Shown one piece after another: positions 60,376 to 64,000 of a DNA stretch of 64,000 nucleotides; within the stretch, counting starts at the first letter, position 1; every line of letters begins with the position of its first letter. The DNA comes from Acorus gramineus. Its lineage: Eukaryota > Streptophyta > Magnoliopsida > Acorales > Acoraceae. The position numbers and the translations under genes were made by a program. Location of the stretch: positions 4,945,427-5,009,426 of the forward strand of contig JAUJYN010000013.1 of NCBI GenBank assembly GCA_030737835.1, read 5' to 3'. Below the pieces are notes generated by a model. That model was not told where the DNA came from. It saw nothing but the letters and a program-made list of their open reading frames with translations, and did no database searches.

Positions 60376-63300
60376 GTACAATTCGCTTTATCAATTCAAT
60401 CTCTTTGTTTCTACGTTTCTTCCTCTTGAATTATCTCCATGCGTTTTATGAATTTTGCGTTTGCTTCGGATTTTATTGTTTGATTGGGTCGCACTGATTT
60501 TGATTGGATTTTTATTGCAATCGGTGATTTTTTCTTTCTTTTTTTGGGGGGTGGTAAGAGGGAGGGAGTTGTGCTTTTGGAGAGTTTCTCTCAAGTCAAC
60601 ATGAGTGGGTGATCTGTTGGACCGCGTGGTGGGGCTTTTATGCTGTTCTTTATTTATGAGACATTTTATTTTTTTGCGCGCCCACCAATTTTTGTTTGGG
60701 TTCGTTGTTAGGTAGGGCTGCAACTGGGTTCGAGTTCAGGCTGCAACTTGGGTCCGGTTGAACCCAACTTGGGTAGGGCTGCAACTGGGTTCGAGTTCGC
60801 GGGTTGTTTATGCGGTGATGGTTTACAGGAACACGATTGCACAGCACATGTATAATTCTCTTTATCCTTCTATCCATCACTGTTTCTATGTTTCTTGTTC
60901 TTGATCTGTCCGCAGTTTGTGAAAATGGGTTTCTCCGGATTTTCATTGGTAATCGAGGTCATACTATGATTTTCATGGTTATTTCAATTTTTTTGTTATT
61001 TATTTCAAGGGAAAAATTGATTAAACTCCATGGAAATTTAGCTAAATCGTTTTAGTCTATGTAAAATTGAAAAATCATAACAGGTCCCCATAAAGTACTC
61101 ATGGTTAACGGATTTAGTCCCGGAAAATATTTCAAGAATATTCGATTTATTAAGTGAAGTTCCAATAAATGACAATGAAATAAATCCTTATAAAATATGA
61201 AAAATCTGAATTAATCCTTTTGATAACAAAAATACCCCGTCTTTTATTGAAAATTCACCAGCTATTCTATACTCATCAACAGTAAAAATAGGAAAAAATC
61301 GATATAACTCCCTTGAAACTTATAAAAGTTGGAAAAGTTCTCTGTAAAACTAATAAATCGCCTTAAAGTCATTCACAAATCTGGTTAGTGTATTACAATA
61401 ATTTATCAAATAAATCATAAAAGAGTATTACATTAATCTATCATGTATAGTTAGAGTCAATTACATATCTAGTTAGTTTCAGTTACGATAAGGATTTAAA
61501 TAAATATTGTCTAATAAGATATGGACTTGATAGGATTTATTGATTTTATAAAAAAATTTTTTATTTTTATAAGTTTCTAAAGAGTTATATCAATTTTTTT
61601 CTTATTTTTTATTTTATTTTTATTTTTGTTCATCGGAGACTTTGAAAGTCAATGGAGTCGGTGACGATGAGAAAGTCTGTTGGTGCCCATAAATTATATT
61701 ATAAGAAAAATTACGTGTGGGTAATTGATTAGTATTTTAATTGGTAAAAAATTAATGTCCATGGATTTGTAAATCCTATATTATTTAATTAGGGCATTAG
61801 TTCTTTGATAAAAAGTCAAGCATTATTTTATTGAGATATTAATTTGTGAATAAAAAGCCTAGCGTTAATCGATCGAAACATCAATTCGTGGACCAAAGTA
61901 AAAAATTCTTCACTTGAAACATTATTTCATGGATAAAAAATTAAGCGTTATTCGATGAGACATCAATTCGTGGACAAAAGATCAAGTGTTATTCGATTGA
62001 AACTCCTCATTATACACATACTGTCATATGTTATTAAATTTAAATATGATTTGTGAAGATTTTCATAATTGATGGACTATGGACTTTTGAGGACTTTTGA
62101 GAGAAATATAAGGTGGAGGTAGTTAATTAGAATTTTCATGGACAAAAAATCTATGTCTATGGATTTGTAAATCCTATATTGTTTGATTTGATCTGATTAG
62201 TGGATTTTTCTATTTTTGTTGAATGATAACATTATAGCCGTATGCATTTCAGATATGTGAAGATCACTATTTGTTAAACAAACTACACTTTATGTTGGGT
62301 ATTCAAATTCATGTTGAATTTGAATATTTGAATTTTTTTTTTGTTTATTTGAATGATATATTTTCATTTAATGATACTCATGTTGGTTATGGCGGATAAA
62401 CTTTTTTTGAATTTGTTATTTTAAAAATCCAAAAACAAGTTTACGAAAGCCTATGAGTAAGCCTGTCAATTATCTAAAAAAATATCCGTATCTGATCCGA
62501 ATCCGTATTTGAAAATGCAGAAAATATCCGATATCCGAAAATCCGTATCCGTATCCGAACCAAATAATCCGTATCCGAAAATTTTTGGATCGGATCGGAT
62601 ATAGCCTATATCCGATCCGAACAATATCCGTATCCGAACTGTTATTTTATTAATATATGTTAGAATTAATTTCAACACTTATATGAAAATCCAATGGCTC
62701 ATGATCTAGGACAAAACACAAACCTATTTAACCATGTTGGATATTTGTTTAACTATATTAGGATTTATGTTTTTATGTCTTTGGTGAATACCTATTTAAC
62801 CATGTTAGGACTTAAGATTTTATTTTATATTTTAATCTGGCTCGGATATTATCTGAATCCGTATCCACGGATATTGGTTTTGGAATATCCGTCGGATATC
62901 GGATACGGATATTTTTTCGGATATCCAATTCGGATACGGATACGGATATGGGCCTATCTGATCCGCATCCGTCCGATTGGCAGGCCTACTTATGAGAGGT
63001 AACAAAAATCTATCTGTGAAAGTTTACAAAAGTATGTGAAAATCCATTAGAGTTAATATGTGAAATTCTACAAAAGTATGTGAAATTCAATAAGAGTCAA
63101 TTTGTGAAAGTATGTGAAAGTCTATGAGATTCAATTTTTGAAAGTCTACAAAAGCCAATTATTTAAATAATGTCCGTAGAAATCCGTCAAAGCCCGAATT
63201 GATTCCCTCCCCCTAAAAGAAAACGTCATTTTACAATCCCACCCAAGAATTCTCATAAACTTTTATTCTAGCATTGTGAATATTTTTTTATTTTTTTTTT

Positions 63301-64000
63301 CACAAAATTCGTTTCTTTTTCTAATTTTTTATTATTATGTTGTTTTTTTATGGATGTTAGTTATTTCATTTCTCTCATATTTGTTCCAGTTTTTTTATAA
63401 TTTCTCTATTTATCATCTTATTTATTTTGATAAATGTGCATATATATGAAATATTGATATCACCTCGTACGTAATATTGACTACTTTTATTTCATTTTAT
63501 TTTAACTAATTTAATGTATGATTTTGTTTCATTTTTTTTAGTGATGTAATATTTATTAAATAAATTACACTTTATGATGTCATTGTAATAATATGCATTT
63601 TAGATATATGAAGATTGATATTTATTAAATAAATTACATATTGTGTTTGGTATGAATAATTCATGTTAAATTTGAATTTTTTTGTCATTTATTTGAATGA
63701 CATATTTTCATATAATGATTCTCAAGTTGATAACGTTGGATAAACTTTTGTTTGAACTTGTTATTTTAAAAATCTAAAAACAAGTGTATGAAAGTTGACG
63801 GGTGTCAATAGAAGTTCATCTGTGAAAGTTTGTAAAAGTATGTGAAATGATTATAAGAGTCAATAGAAATCCATTTATGAAAGTCAACCAAAATTAATAT
63901 GTGAAAATCTGTAAAAGTTTATGAGAGTTCAATTTGTGAAAGTCTGCAAAGTCTACAAAAGTCTATCTCATTTAAATAATGTTCACAGAAATCCGTTAAA
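60376..64000 (+). other. Intron 1 of gene E (runs off the window)
   Basis: This aligns with intron 1 of C and A throughout. It contains the exon-tail relic (about 60797-60910), the tandem array (about 61787-62010), the hAT-like MITE (62458-62988) and the two old element copies. It keeps about 150 bases near 63515-63660 that C lacks. No exon is visible. Confidence 0.7.
62458..62988. mobile_element. hAT-like MITE in intron 1 of gene E
   Basis: Ends TAAGCCTGTCAAT and ATTGGCAGGCCTA with flanks CCTATGAG and CTTATGAG. Third copy of the insertion described at 7421-7967, slightly shorter. Confidence 0.73.

Larger units (their letters stand above)
53423..64000 (+). repeat. Direct segmental duplication, copy 2
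   Basis: Collinear partner of 25975-39446, still continuing at the right edge of the window. It lacks the solo LTR, so it shows the empty site, and carries exon 1 of gene E in place of C. It keeps an intron stretch (about 63515-63660) that copy 1 has lost but gene A retains, so the loss happened in the C lineage. Confidence 0.93.

Noticed and set aside
1-64000. CRISPR arrays, rRNA or tRNA genes, bacterial operons
   Set aside because: None seen. The repeats are plant mobile elements or simple tandem arrays, and introns with GT-AG ends exclude a prokaryotic source.

Overview
This 64 kb window is nuclear DNA of a flowering plant, most likely a eudicot; I cannot name the species. It is AT-rich and full of repeats. 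Its host genes are split by phase-1 introns with GT-AG ends and encode cell-wall-type receptor kinases of the LRK10L (Lr10-like) family. The repeats are typical of plants: Ty1/Copia, long Ty3/Gypsy-like LTRs, TRIMs, PIF/Harbinger, hAT-like and Tourist-like MITEs, and an L1 tail.

Host genes form one duplicated cluster. Five ectodomain exons are present in two types. Type I are A (minus, 10053-11209), C (plus, 35171-35960) and E (plus, 59589-60375). Type II are B (minus, 753-1616) and D (plus, 44253-45064). Two kinase exons are present, at 4587-5716 for A and 40143-41275 for C. Only C (35171-41275, about 652 residues) is complete and open. A is damaged, D is an ectodomain relic without a kinase, and B and E run off the window edges.

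Two large duplications explain the layout. Positions 1-11233 are an inverted copy of 35169-45801. Positions 25975-39446 are a direct copy of 53423-64000, about 27 kb apart. The inverted copy stops two bases before the start codon of the type I gene, so gene A lost the promoter that C and E share.

Between the divergent genes A and C (11.2-35.2 kb) lies a nest of mobile elements. It holds a hairpin MITE (12327-18605) split by a long LTR and several TRIMs, a second fold-back element, a broken Copia copy (20998-24912), a scrambled PIF/Harbinger copy (from 24913) and a 3.0 kb solo LTR with a 5-base target duplication (30024-33024) that is missing from the second duplicate. The second Harbinger copy (51979-57596) keeps both ends and carries three genes: a Myb/SANT-like gene, a DDE transposase and a small GRF zinc-finger membrane protein. 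The rest (45.8-52 kb) is non-coding DNA with small retroposons and tandem repeats.

The genes probably act as plasma-membrane receptors, since they have secreted cysteine-rich ectodomains, one membrane segment and a non-RD kinase. Ligand and output cannot be read from the sequence.
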